From the NCBI GenBank assembly GCA_020796225.1, contig CM036767.1:27313253-27377252 (forward strand): 64,000 bases of DNA, given 5' to 3'. Position numbers and translations under genes: made by a program. Numbering within the stretch: the first letter of the stretch is position 1; each line of letters begins with the position of its first letter. The notes below the pieces were generated by a model. That model saw nothing but the letters and a program-made list of their open reading frames with translations, was not told the origin of the DNA and made no database searches. Shown in pieces: positions 9,784 to 20,864 of this stretch. This DNA comes from Arion vulgaris (lineage: Eukaryota; Mollusca; Gastropoda; Stylommatophora; Arionidae).

Positions 9784-10490
9784 ATTATTAAGGATATACA
9801 TAATGAAATGTGTCCTGTCTGTGGTGGCAACTGTTTTTCGAGAAAAGGGATGCACAACTATGTGGATACGTTATATCAAGAATGTTTAGAAATTGTTTAA
9901 TATCGAGCTGGTCGTTATGTACAGATTGCGACAAAAGCATCTATGCAGTGTGTCAAAGATATTATTAAAGCTGACAGGAGAATAACAATACGCAATACAA
10001 TCTGTTGAACTTTTCTAATGAGTGCTCACGTTGTGTTCGCAGACTATTGACAGGAGAGCACACAATGAACAAATTGGGCATCTCCTTGGTACACCTAACC
10101 AAGTATACAGTTGAAAGAGAAAACATGATCACTACAGGATACGAATCACGGGTGCAACGTTATCAAACAGAAGCAAAGCGAGACTTTTTCAGTTATGGAT
10201 ATAAGAGACTTCATAAGTTATGGATTAGAAACGTTTATGAAACGATATAATGTTCTGAGAAACAATAGGGATTTAGAGACCTGGGATGATACAACCTGGA
10301 CAGCCGACATAAAATATTTCATAGTCATAATTGTGTGTGCGTGAGTGAGAACGAGTGCTTGTATGTTTTTATTATATAATAGTATAAGACAGTAAAAGTT
10401 AATCATTACATTGTTTATTGTTCTGACATTGTATATGATGTGTTTATAATACATCATGAAAGAATGCTTGAATGTCTCGAAGAAGTCGAC
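9784..10490 (+). pseudogene. Unidentified coding-like relic
   Basis: Several stop-broken frames in this interval look protein-derived. The first (to 9,897) includes CPVCGGNCFSRKGMHNYVDT, which resembles a zinc-ribbon knuckle. The frame at 10,005-10,250 has ECSRCVRRLLTGEHTMNKLG and a charged stretch. A shifted frame to about 10,320 reads SYGLETFMKRYNVLRNNRDL. I do not recognise the family. It lies between a LINE 3' end and a Penelope-like element and may be the remains of another transposon. It is reported as coding-like only. Confidence 0.35.
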
Positions 10491-10497
10491 TTGAATT

Positions 10498-11590
10498 CGA
10501 AAGACGTCTGATAAGATGCTGGATTTCTTTCGTAAGCGCTTATACCCGGATAAGGTGCTTACTTCTGCTATGCGGCGCGTTCAGCAAATTTCTCGCCAGG
10601 AGGCTCTCTCTAACCAGCATAGAACTTCCAATTCTGACAGGGTGAAACTTGTCTTAACTTTCCACCCTCATAGTTCCCTTGTGAAGAAAGTCTTATTCCG
10701 TCATCTCTCCATTCTTCAGTCTGATCCTGAGACACGTTAATCTTCCAACACTATCCTTTGGTGGCGTACAGACGGGACAGAAGCCTTAAGGATATGTTGG
10801 TTCACAGTCGCCTCAAGCCTAATATCCAGAGTCATTTTGGCACCATCCAGTGTGCCCGTCGGCGCTGCAACACTTGTGCTTATGTAATACAGACCCGCAC
10901 GGTGTCTTTTCCAAAAGCCACGTTCGTTATTGAAGACAGTTTCACGTGCGAGTCCCGTAATATTATCTATGCCATTATCTGCAAGCGGTGCAACAAGGCC
11001 TATATTGGGGAAAAAGCAGGAGACTCAGTGACCGATTCGCCCAACACTTGCGCGATATACGCCAATGCTCTGTGACCCCTGTAGCTACCCATTTCAATGA
11101 TACTGGCCATTCAGGAGCTTGCGATGTCCCGGTCACAGCCATCCGATCATGTTCCTCTGATGATCGTAGTCGATTTGCTCTGGAGAATCGGTTGATTTCT
11201 TTGTATGGTACCTTGCTACCACGCGGGCTCAACGTATTACATTCTTATGCTTCTTAGTACTTTCTCTTCCCATGCTTTGTAATCTATATGGGTATATGTT
11301 GCATGTATTCAAGTTATATATTTACTAGATGTTTCATTGTTTCTTTTCCGTTCTATTTCTAGTTTTTATGTGTGTTTTTGTGTTACATTTATTTCGTTAT
11401 TCGTTTTTATTCCAGATTTTCCTTAGATACGTTTGTATTTGGTCGTCCATTTGTGTTTCATTTTAATTTGTCACTCCTGTTTGTTCGTTTGCTTGATAAA
11501 GGCCTTGTTGGTCGAAACGTTGCTGTTTATCGTCACTGTTTCTGTATTTTGTAAAACTATAGTACTTTGTTTGTACGTGTTTCGGTGTTT
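10498..11590 (+). mobile_element. Penelope-like element, C-terminal half with GIY-YIG
   Basis: The reading frames at 10,516-10,740, 10,758-11,075 and 10,988-11,257 are pieces of one protein separated by a stop and two frameshifts. The first ends the RT region (FFRKRLYPDKVLTSAMRR, then LVLTFHPHSSLVKKVL). The second has a Cys-rich linker (CARRRCNTCAY) and the start of the nuclease, NIIYAIICKRCNKAYIGE, which fits the GIY...YIG motif. The third supplies the conserved Arg in LSDRFAQHLRDIRQ and the conserved Glu in RFALENRLISLYG. In active Penelope-like retroelements this endonuclease nicks the target for priming. A 3' tail rich in T with a hammerhead-like block follows. The RT catalytic core is not present. 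Confidence 0.8.
11491..11522 (+). ncRNA. Degenerate hammerhead-like motif in Penelope tail
   Basis: The order TTGATAA, GGCC loop GGTC, GAAACG resembles the hammerhead core CUGAUGA - stem II - GAAAC. GGCC and GGTC can pair (one G-U) as stem II. Hammerhead ribozymes are known from the terminal repeats of Penelope-like elements. Here CUGAUGA is altered to UUGAUAA, so cleavage activity is unlikely. A further decayed version (TTGATCTTGAAATGCG, then TCAAAACGTC) lies near 21,175-21,207 in the other Penelope relic. Confidence 0.45.
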
Positions 11591-11591
11591 A

Positions 11592-12430
11592 ATGTTGATG
11601 ACTGGATCGTAATACTGTTCTCTAGGGGCGGGCTGGAACATGACCTCTTTTTTTGGTGTTAATGGCGAGGCCAAACCTATCACAGGCCATTGAGAACTTG
11701 TCCATGTAAGTCTGAATTTCTTCCACAGAGTTGGTAGCGAGGGCGCAGTCATCAGCAAACAACAGGTTTGAGATAGTTGATTCTTTTACTTTGGTGAAGG
11801 ATTTTAACCTCCGAAGATTGAATAGATTACCGTCTGTCCTGTATCTAATCTTTACCCCATGTTCGTCGCCTTCCCAAAAGACATCCGTGAGCATGGCAGC
11901 AAACATCATACTGAAGAGTGTTGGGGTCAGTACACAGCCCTGTTTGACGCCCTTGGGGACATGGAAGGCTTCCGACAGCTCTCCTTCGTCAAGTACACGT
12001 GCCATCATGCCCTCGTGAAACTGTTGGACGATCTTAATGAATTTCACTGGGCATCCAAATTTTTCCATGATCTTCCATAGACCCTCTCTGTTGACCATGT
12101 CGAAAGCCTTCGTCAGATCGACAAAGACCATGTAAAGATTACGGTGCTGCTCTTGGCATTTTTCCTGTAATTGACGAGCAGCAAATATCATGTCTGCTGT
12201 TCCACGACCTGCTCTGAAGCCACATTGGGTCTCAGGGAGTAAATCCTGTTCCAGGTGATCGATTAATCGATTGAGGAGGACTCTGGCCAGTATTTTGCCA
12301 GCAATTGACAGGAGGGAGATCCCCTGTGATTATCGCAGGCCTGGCGGTTTCCTTTCCGCTTGTACAGGTGGACAATAGTGGCATCCTTTAGTTTCTCTGG
12401 CACACGTTCGTTGCCCCAAATTGATGTAAA
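11592..12430 (-). pseudogene. Non-LTR reverse transcriptase, frameshifted
   Basis: The minus strand encodes most of an RT palm and fingers. In order it has LKDATIVHLYKRKGNRQACD, then (after a frameshift near 12,328) the SLLSIAGKI and CGFRAGRGTAD blocks, and MVFVDLTKAFDMVNREGLW with the first catalytic Asp. GVKQGCVLTPTLFSMMFAAM follows, and then LLFADDCALATNS with the FADD catalytic pair. A second frameshift at about 11,640 moves the end (EVMFQPAPREQYYDPVINI) to another frame. The element is bounded by the Penelope tail near 11,590 and by a CA-rich microsatellite upstream. Catalytic residues are intact, so inactivation is recent relative to other LINE pieces here. A clade between RTE-like and Jockey-like is likely, but I cannot decide which. 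Confidence 0.85.
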
Positions 12431-12445
12431 TAACTCTGTCAATTT

Positions 12446-12541
12446 TAGCATCAACATACACACAGACACACACACATACATAGACAAGTACACATAGCCA
12501 CAGATACACACACATAGACACAGAGAAACACAAGCTGTACA
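12446..12541. repeat. CA-rich microsatellite
   Basis: This is an imperfect (CA)n/(CATA)n tract with ACACACAC and ACATAGACAC units. It lies at the 5' truncation point of the minus-strand LINE RT and next to a plus-strand RNase H chip. Confidence 0.75.
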
Positions 12542-12542
12542 C

Positions 12543-12612
12543 ACCTGGACATGCTGGAGTGCAGGGTAACGAGCGAGCTGACTTTCTTGCAAACAATGCC
12601 GCGACTCAAGCG
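12543..12612 (+). pseudogene. LINE RNase H chip
   Basis: The plus strand reads PGHAGVQGNERADFLANNA followed by ATQAGS and a stop. This is the conserved 'GHxGVxGNExAD' segment of the LINE RNase H domain, with the acidic residues intact. Only about 23 codons remain. The nearest relative in the window is the minus-strand copy at 25,735-26,060 (SGHAGVQGNERIDFLANNA). Confidence 0.75.
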
Positions 12613-12630
12613 GGCAGTTAGTCACCAATA

Positions 12631-13329
12631 CATCGATCATCTTCATAACATAGACAATAATCCACACAAAAACAACGTTAATCTTTAAACCACGGAGTAG
12701 TCATCATATAGAAGAGCTCGTATCCTTTCATTTAGTCTAATTGTCAAGTGAAATGTTTCATTTATACAGAGAATATAAATGATGACATTATTTCCTAACA
12801 CAATGCAACAAGAACTGGTCGTGTCTTATTGTTTTTCTAATCGTCTGCTACACATATAACAATGTGTAGAATAATGTCCACGCAGTGCACACATAACTAG
12901 CCCATATTCTACATGACAGAACACACTATAAATCTATTCAGATCGGCATGTGATCTGCATAATTATCAAACAAATGTTTTGGTAACAGGAATCCAACAGA
13001 AAAGAATTATATCTGCTATAGCCATTTGCGTCTGATATTATATTGAAGAGCATCCGCTATACTTAGTCTATTGATTCTCAGTTCAAAGAATTTCTGCAAG
13101 GTTTACATTCTATGCCAGCTCTGTTATCAAAAGCTTGTTTCCCTCCCTCTATTTGTCACGCCCCATTCTTCTTTCACTTCTGTGTGTACTGTTTCTGCCA
13201 GTTTTCATGGCTATTTTCTTTCATATTTTCTAACATGTGATCACATGTCTACTCTAACCTTCACGGAGAAAAAGTAAACAAAAATGATCTCCTAAGTCAA
13301 CTTTTAATTGTTACCAATCAACACACAGT
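12631..13329. other. About 700 bp without an identifiable gene
   Basis: This is AT-rich, mostly unique sequence between the LINE chip and the hAT element. A short plus-strand frame (13,071-13,277) shows no family signature. The last eight bases (CACACAGT, 13,322-13,329) are the left target-site duplication of the hAT element. Confidence 0.4.
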
Positions 13330-15979
13330 CAGCGCCGGATTAGCCTAGTTGCAGAAGTAGCAAATGCTACGGGCCCCGCGCTTCTAGGGGGCCCCGCGCC
13401 TATGTAACAGAGATGAAAAGGAAAAAAATAACCAAGATGTTATATCAAAAACACGCAAGCTATCTGAATTTTTTAATGTCGTGTGTGATGGTGCTGAATC
13501 CCAAAAAATATTAGCAGAAAATACAGAAGTCGCGTCTCACTGTGTAGTAGATGAAGGCAGTGCTATAGAAGAATCATCATTACCAATATTACCATTAAGA
13601 TTCTTCACGATTTAGCCACACTTTCCACAAGACAAACTAAAGTCGAATGTACAGCAAGTTCTCCCAATTTAGCCATATCATCTTCAAACCAAAGAGAGGC
13701 AGAAAGCACAGCACATGCTTCCAATGTAGCAACATCTTCTACAAGCCAAAAACACAACGAAAGTAAAATGTACTCCAACGGTATTGGTGAATGGTCAAGC
13801 AACTTCAATCGAGATTATTGGATTGCGAAAGGAAGTAGCGAAGTGCAACATATGAACAGTGATTTCATGTCTTAAAAAAACATACGATAAAGAAAACAAT
13901 CTACGATTTTGTCGAAAGTCGTTTTTCACATATACACATAAACCAACAAATAAAACTCATGTAAAAAATTGGTTGTGTTATTCAGAAACTAAAGGACAAC
14001 TTTTCTGTTTGCAAAGTTACTGATTCAGACTGTTCGTCACGGTTTACGGAAAAAGGATTTGACGACTGGAAAAACGCAATTAATTTGTTGAAAAGACGTG
14101 AAGAAAGCACCTTCCATAGACAAGCGATAATTTCGCTGTTAATTTGCAAAAAGTAGGATGCGCGTATCGATTCTCAACTTGTAAACCAAATTGAGACCGA
14201 ACAAACATACTGGCGGACACTTTTAGAGCGAATTACTTCAGTTATCCAATTTTAGCAGAACAGGTCTTGCATTTCGGGGTAGGGATGAAACTATTGGTTC
14301 ACCTAATAATGGAAATTATTTACGTTTGTTGGAATTAATAGCCAAATTTGACATTTTTCTGGCTCAGCATGTAATTACTTATGCAAATAAAGGAAAGTGA
14401 TATACATCATATTTATCAAAAACAACATGTGAGGAATTTATCCATCTAATTGCATCAAACTTACTGGATCATATTATTTGCGAAATTAAGAAATGCAAGC
14501 ACTATTGCGTATCACTGGACTCTACTCAGACATTTCACATGTGGACCAACTCACTCTAATAGTGCGCTATGTGTTACCATCTGGACCAGTAGAAAGGTTT
14601 GTGAGGTTCTTGGATATGGAAGGTCATACTACTGAACAACTCGCCCAAAGTTTACTTGATTTTTAAAGAAAAATGGCATTGATATCAAAGACTGTCGTGG
14701 TCAAAGTTATGACAATGTCAGCAACATGAGTGGGAAATACCACGGCTTACAAGCACGCATTAAGGAAATAAATAAGTACACAGAATACACTTCCTGCTTT
14801 GCACATTCACTGAATTTGATTGCTAAGTGTGTTGCATAATGTTGTATAGAAGCATAACATTTTTTCGATTTTTATGAAAGCCTCTATACATTCTTTTCCA
14901 CTTCTACCTATCGATGGGGCATTCTTACAAAAGCACTGGAAGATACAGATTCAAAACTCCCGACTTTGATGAGACTGTCGGACACCAGGTGGTCTGCCCG
15001 AGCTCATGCGACAAGGCCCTTTATGTGGTATTACCACTATCAAACAAGTTTTGGATGACATCTCAAATAACATGGATCAAAAGGTAGAGTGTCGTAATCA
15101 GGCGTATGGGCTAGTTTTGGAGATGAGTAAGTTGGAAACAGGAATAATGACCCTTCTATGGAACGGAGTTCTAGAACGCTTGCAAGCGTCTAGCGCTTCA
15201 TTACAGTCACCTGAGCAAGACCTTAACACGGGATATGCCCTTTATGAATCTTTACACAGGTACGTTCAACAAATGCGGCCTACATTTTCAGATATTGAGA
15301 CCAAAGCCAAAAATCCTGACTGTCAAGATTATCAGCAACAAACTTCAAGACGACGCAAGCGAAATACTAAGTACGACGATTTCAGCGGCTCTACTACGCT
15401 CGATGAAGTTGTAGAAAATCAAATACCCAAACAAAAATTTGAAAGTCAGGTGTTTACTGTCATAATTGATAATGTACTCTCTGCCTTACCTAAGCGCATG
15501 GAAGCGCACCATAGAGTGACTGGTGTATTTGGAATATTTGGCAGTTAAAATCTCTTACAGCAGAAGAGATCTTGAAAAGAATTCCAAATATTGTCAGCTC
15601 TTACCAAGAGGATTTGGAAGAAAGCATAATGGCAAATTCATTAGAGTCGTGTTTCCCAAATGTAGAAATAGTCTTACGAATTTACTTGTCTTTAATGATT
15701 ACTAACTGCAGCGGAGAACGTTCTTTTTCAATATTAAAGCGTATAAAAAGTGAGTTAAGGATCATGGTGGGACAAGATCGTCTAAATAACCTCACCTTAT
15801 GTCGTTGAACATTAATTTACTTAGAAATTGATTTGTTTATTATTGTCTCTAAATTTGCTCACATTAAATCGAGACAAGTTTGTTTGTAAAATTTGTGTTT
15901 TATTATTTATTATCATACAAAACCTAGGACCCAGCGCTAAAATTTGCTACGGGCCCCGCGCTGGCCTAATCCGGCACTG
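13330..15979 (+). mobile_element. hAT transposon with intact termini
   Basis: The left end CAGCGCCGGATTAG and the right end CTAATCCGGCACTG are inverted repeats, differing at one position. A shared GCTACGGGCCCCGCGC block lies just inside each. The element is flanked by perfect 8-bp duplications CACACAGT (13,322-13,329 and 15,980-15,987). An 8-bp duplication is the rule for hAT elements. The internal region encodes one broken transposase on the plus strand, annotated separately. The 2,650-bp length fits an autonomous element. Exact duplications with a heavily broken gene suggest the element has been dead for some time but was never rearranged. Confidence 0.92.
13810..15807 (+). pseudogene. hAT transposase, ZMYM1/DUF4371-like, broken
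   Basis: Protein blocks appear in order across frames. A TTF-type zinc finger remnant (WLCYSETKGQLFC, about 13,970) comes first. It is followed by GLAFRGRDETIGSPNNGNYL (14,258-14,320), the start of the DUF4371/RNase H-like core, and CRGQSYDNVSNMSGKYHGLQ (14,693-14,752), the second catalytic block. LMRLSDTRWSARA (about 14,967) comes next. A 180-residue frame (15,006-15,548) covers the insertion domain. The C-terminal hAT dimerisation region is MITNCSGERSFSILKRIKSE near 15,700, ending RLNNLTLCR at 15,807. Numerous frameshifts and stops rule out activity. The architecture matches vertebrate ZMYM1/52-kDa repressor-type proteins, which derive from such transposases. Confidence 0.85.
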
Positions 15980-16057
15980 CACACAGTTTTATCCATTTCT
16001 TCATTGTCGCAATTCATCACCTGTTTGTTTTCTATTTGTTGTCAATTTTTAGTATCT

Positions 16058-18262
16058 AAGCATTCTCTGTTTATTTCTTAGTTATTGTCTATGTTTATTT
16101 TCTACCAATTTTCTGTTTATTTCTTAGTTATTGTCTATGTTTATTTTCTTCAAATTTTCTGTTTATTTCTCAGTTATTGTCTATGTTTGTTGTATACCAA
16201 TTTTATGTTTATTTCTTAGCTATTGCCTATGTTTATTTTCTACAAATTTTCTGTTTATTTCTTAGTTTTTATTTCTTATTCCAATTTCTGTTTATTTCTC
16301 AGTTATTGTTGTCTTTATTTTCTACAATTTTCTGTTTATTTCTCAGTTATTGTCTATGTTTATTTTCTACAAGTTTTCTGTTTATTTCTCAGTTATTGTC
16401 TATGTTTGTTGTCTACCAATTTTCTGTTTATTTCTTAGTTATTGTCTATGTTTGTTGTCTACCAATTTTCTGTTTATTTCTTAGTTTTTATGTTTTCTAC
16501 CAATTTTTTTTTTTATTTCTCAGTTATTGTCTATGTTTATTTTCTACCAATTTTTTGTTTATTTCTCAGTTATTGTCTATGTTTGTTTTCTACCAATTTT
16601 TGTTTATTTCTCAGTTATTGTCTATGTTTTTTTCACAATTTTCTGTTTATTTCTCAGTTATTGTCTATGTTTGTTTCTACAATTTTCTGTTTATATCTTA
16701 GTTATTGTCTATGTTTGATTTCTACCAATTTTCTGTTATTTCTTAGATTTTGTTTTATTTTCTACCAATATTCTGTTTATTTCTTAGTTTTTATTTATTT
16801 TCAACCAATATTCTGTTTATTTCTTAGTTATTGTCTATGTTTGTTTTCTACCAATTGTCTTTTTATTTCTAGTTTTGTTTTTATTTTCTAATATATTCTG
16901 TTTATTTCTTAGTTTTTATTTGTTTTCTACCAATTTTCTGTTTATTTTTCAGTTATTGTCTATGTTTGTTTTCTACCAATTTTCTGTTTATTTCTCAGTT
17001 ATTGTCTATGTTTGTTTTCTACCAATTTTCTGTTTATTTCTTAGTTATTGTCTATGTTTGTTTTCTACCAATTTTCTGTTATTTCTTAGATTTTGTTTTA
17101 TTTTCTACCAATATTCTGTTTATTTCTTAGTTTTTATTTGTTTTCTACCAATATTCTGTTTATTTCTCAGTTATTGTCTATGTTTGTTGTCTACCAATTT
17201 TCTGTTTATTTCTTAGTTATTGTCTATGCTTTGTTTATTTTTCTTCCAATTTTCTTTTATTTCTTAGTTTTATTTGTTTTCTATCAATTTTTGTTTATTT
17301 CTAGTTATTGTCTATGTTTATTTTCTACCAATTTTCTGTTTATTTCTCAGTTATTGTCTATGTTTGTTTTTTACCAATTTTCTGTTTATTTCTCAGTTAT
17401 TGTCTGTTTGTTTTCTACCAATTTTCTGTTTGTTTCTCAGTTATTGTCTATGTTTGTTTTCTATCAATTTTCTGTTATTTCTTAGTTTTGTTTTTATTTT
17501 CTACCAATATTCTGTTTATTTCTTAGTTTTTATTTGTTTTCTACCAATTTTCTGTTTATTTCTCAGTTATTGTCTATGTTTGTTTTCTACCAATTTTCTT
17601 TTATTTTTTTTTTTGCAGTTTATTTCTGTTTTGTTTTCTCCCAAATTTTCTTTTCTGTTTTATTTTTTTTATTTGTTTATTTAGTTAGTGTTTTGTTTTC
17701 TACCAATTTTTTTATTTCTTAGATTTTGTTTATTTTTTCTACCAATTTTTCTGTTTTTTTTTTTCTTAGTTTCTTAAAAATTTTCAACCAATATTTTGTT
17801 TATTCTCAGTTATTGTCTATGTTTATTTTCTACCAATGTTCTGTTTATTTCTTAGTTTTTATTTGTTTTCTACCAATTTTCTGTTTATTTCTCAGTTATT
17901 GTCTACGTTTGTTTTCTACCAATTTACTGTTTATTTCTCAGTTATTGTCTATGTTTGTTTTCTACCAATTTTCTGTTTATTTCTTAGTTATTGTCTATGT
18001 TTGTTTTCTACCAATTTTCTGTTTATTTCTTAGTTATTGTCTATGTTTGTTTTCTACCAATTTTCTGTTTATTTCTCAGTTATTGTCTATGTTTGTTTTC
18101 TACCAATTTTCTGTTTATTTCTTAGATTTTGTTTATTTTCTACCATTATTCTCTTTATTTCTTAGTTTTTTTTAATTTCAACCAATATTCTGTTTATTTC
18201 TCAGTTAATGTCTATGTTTATTTTCTACCAATATTCTGTTTATTTCTCAGTTATTGTCTATG
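16058..18262 (+). repeat. 46-bp satellite array, about 48 copies
   Basis: The unit contains TCTGTTTATTTCTCAGTTAT, then TGTCTATGTTTG, then TTTTCTACCAATTT. Variants include CTTAGTTTTTATTTG in place of CTCAGTTATTGTC, alternating irregularly. The middle (17,590-17,800) is the most degenerate. The T-rich strand has few stops, and this creates long spurious reading frames up to 174 residues. Part of the array (from about 17,760) also belongs to the left arm of the large inverted duplication. A shorter inverted stretch of the same array is at 36,635-37,160. Confidence 0.92.
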
Positions 18263-18369
18263 CTTGTTTTCTATTGCTAATCTGTTTACTGGATTTAATT
18301 TTCTCTGAAAGCTTTGAAAGTTTGTTTTTATGTACTCTGGTATACATAATTACAGTTGCCGATACAGTA

Positions 18370-18676
18370 CACGTGATTATATGTAAAAATGATCCGTACT
18401 GTATCGTTTCCTACTGTCATTTTTTTAAATGATAATTTTTTACATGCGAGTACCACAACGCTATCTACGCCATCATTTGTAAATATTGTAATGAGGCTTA
18501 TATATGCGTAACTGGCCAGATGCTTAGTGACAGTTTCGGCCAATATCTACGTGAAATACGTAAACGTTTTGTGACCCATGTAGCCACTCGCTTCAATAGT
18601 AGCAATGACCATTTAATCATGTTCTTGACATACAAGTTAACAGCCATCTCTGATCGTGTTACTACGATAAGTATGC
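18370..18676 (+). pseudogene. Penelope-like GIY-YIG relic, 5' piece
   Basis: The plus strand reads YHNAIYAIICKYCNEAYICV, then FGQYLREIRKRFVTHVATRF. This matches the GIY-YIG segment of the element at 10,958-11,150 (IIYAIICKRCNKAYIGE, FAQHLRDIRQ). YIG is mutated to YIC. The frame runs to the insertion point of the mariner-type element and resumes beyond it at 20,865. Confidence 0.75.
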
Positions 18677-20864
18677 TATAGTCTGTCCATTAATTCGTGA
18701 GCACGTTTGAAATTGATTTTCTCGAAAACTACCTGTTGGATCTCAGTGATTTTTGCAAGCAGCCTTAGAATATCCATGACGCTAGAGAAATATTTTTTCC
18801 AAGAAAATTTGATGTAGTTTGAAATATTTCTTCTTCAGGTTATATTAAAATCAACCTCACCGGATTGTACACAATAGTAACAGATCTACGGTACACAGAC
18901 GCGTTGTTCTAAAAATACATTATGGTAACATAGAAATATCGTGAGTATACAACAATTTCACGAAATCCCGTGCACCTAACCCAGTCGACTTTGAACGCGG
19001 AAAGCATATGACGTTATAATTGGGATACCGTTGTATAGTTATAGGCGTATCTCGATATTTGTATGAAGCTATTGTATCATATTTGTTGGCTTATCAAAAC
19101 TGACATTGATATCACATTTATAATGAGTCTGAAGTGCACATTTATAACAATGCAGAAGGTTACAGTTTTACTATACCAACACTTCCGTAGGGAATCTAAG
19201 AGAGTCATCTATATTGCGATATTCATAACCCTGAGAAACGAGCGCAACTGGCGCTTGGTCTGAATAGAGAATCCTTTTCCCGAAGGATTAAACAGGACAC
19301 AAAGTGCACTAATGTCAAGCAAGGACGGAAAAGAACAATTGACGACTTTGACATAGATGTCATAAGACGGGAGCTCTTGAAAATGTTTGCGACAAATCAA
19401 CTTGTTACTCTCATTAAACTGAAATTAAAACTGCAATCAGATTGCAGCATAGACATTTCTAAAAGTACTCTATGAAAAATTGTAAGAGCCGCCCGCTTCA
19501 CCTTCAGAAAAACTATAGGCGGCAGGAATATTATTTGTGAAAAGCCACATTTAATTGCTGCCCGAAGTAAATACCTGAGGCAGATCCGTGAGCGGCGGAG
19601 GCAAGGCTATGATATTGTATATTTGGACGAATCCTGGGTCAATGCTCACCACACCAATGCTAAAGAATGGCAATCAGTAGACGGTGAACAGAAAAGAAAA
19701 ATACCAAGCAGCAAAGGCCAGCGTATTATACTAACAGATGCAGGAAGCAGTGAAGAAGGTCTTGTCCATGACGCTGGACTTATTTTCCAATCAAAAGTAC
19801 CGACGGTAGGGACTACCACACAGAAATGAATGGACATATTTTCAGGCACTGGATGGAGAAAGATCTACTTCCAATTCTAAACAGACCATCATGCTTGGTA
19901 ATGGATAATGCATCCTATCACAACGCAGTATCAGCGGAAGACAAAGTACCAACTGCATCAAATACAAAAGATCAAATTAGGACTTGGCTTGCTAAGGAAA
20001 ATGTCAGCTTCGATGATACATATTTGAAACCCGAGTTGTTGCACCTGGTGAGGATGACAAATAAGACAAAGGTGTTTCATATTGACAAAATCATTGCGGA
20101 ATACGGCCACACGTCTTTGCGACTACCTCCATATCATGCTCAATCCGATAGAGCTTGTCTGGGCTAAAGTAAAGGGCAAGTTGCCGAACATAACAGGACG
20201 TTTAAAATGTGTGATGTTGAAGTTCTGACACGTGAGTCCTTCTCAATGATAGACATGCAGTTCTGGAAGAAGTGTGTTGAACATGTGCTCCGAGAGGAAG
20301 ACGAGTACTGGCACCGAGATGGATTACAATTTGTCCAGCCAGTAACAATTATCAACCTCATGGAATCGTCAGATTCGGGATGATACAAATCATATTTTGA
20401 TTACAGACTGAGAAATAGCAACGTATACATTTCCATATCCAAAATGCGTCTACCATCATACAATTTGTGGTGAAGTTAAGACACCCTGGGGTCTAATGGT
20501 GACCGAAGGGGAGGACTAACTGTTGCATATTGTATCCAAGTTCACGATTGCACATAAAGGGCAACACACTTAATTACTTGACCTATCAAGTTAATATGGA
20601 GATACACCTATGAATAGAATTGACATGGACAAATTCTAGGGATACTGTAAAATCTAAAATTTGAGCCCCGTATTTGCAATTGTCATAAAAGATCAAAGGA
20701 ATTCGCCGATGTGCAAAATCCGTAGCATCTATGGACTACTGGTTAGCTTTATTTTAGCGTCATGGATATTCTAAGGCTGCATGCAAAAAATCACTGAGAT
20801 CCAACAGGTAGTTTTCGAGAAAATCAATTTCAAACGTGCTCACGAATTAATGGACAGACTATAG
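18677..20864 (+). mobile_element. Tc1/mariner-superfamily element, copy 1
   Basis: Inverted repeats of about 106 bp (18,681-18,786 and 20,754-20,862) begin GTCTGTCCATTAATTCGTGA and are bounded by TA, the target dinucleotide of this superfamily. The ends are nearly identical to one another, with one or two differences. The element is about 2.19 kb, long for a classic mariner, and holds one decayed transposase gene. It is inserted into a Penelope relic. Its second copy, at 34,092-36,224, sits in the same insertion site on the opposite strand, so it arose by segmental duplication and not by transposition. Confidence 0.9.
19190..20232 (+). pseudogene. DDE transposase (DD~82E, Sailor-like), broken
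   Basis: The DDE_3-type catalytic core is recognisable. YDIVYLDESWVNAHHTNAKE (19,609-19,668) carries the first Asp, and CLVMDNASYHNAVSAED (19,893-19,943) carries the second. After a frameshift near 20,145 the triplet ends in LNPIELVWAKVKGKL with the Glu. An N-terminal helix-turn-helix region is suggested by LNRESFSRRIKQDTKCTN and IDVIRRELLKMF at 19,260-19,390. The spacing between the second Asp and the Glu is about 81-83 residues, depending on how the frameshift is resolved. Classic Tc1/mariner enzymes have 34. A spacing of 82 is the signature of the DD82E (Sailor) group (established knowledge). Stops near 19,473 and frameshifts near 19,800 and 20,145 inactivate it. Confidence 0.85.

Noticed and set aside
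16177..18175. Long reading frames (up to 174 residues) rich in Phe, Tyr, Leu and Cys in the 46-bp array
   Set aside because: The T-rich strand of the tandem unit has few stops in all three frames. The same peptide motifs appear in each frame because 46 is not a multiple of 3. They are products of the repeat, not genes.
19646..19849. Minus-strand frame opposite the mariner transposase
   Set aside because: It is a shadow of the transposase coding strand, which carries the DESW catalytic block on the plus strand.
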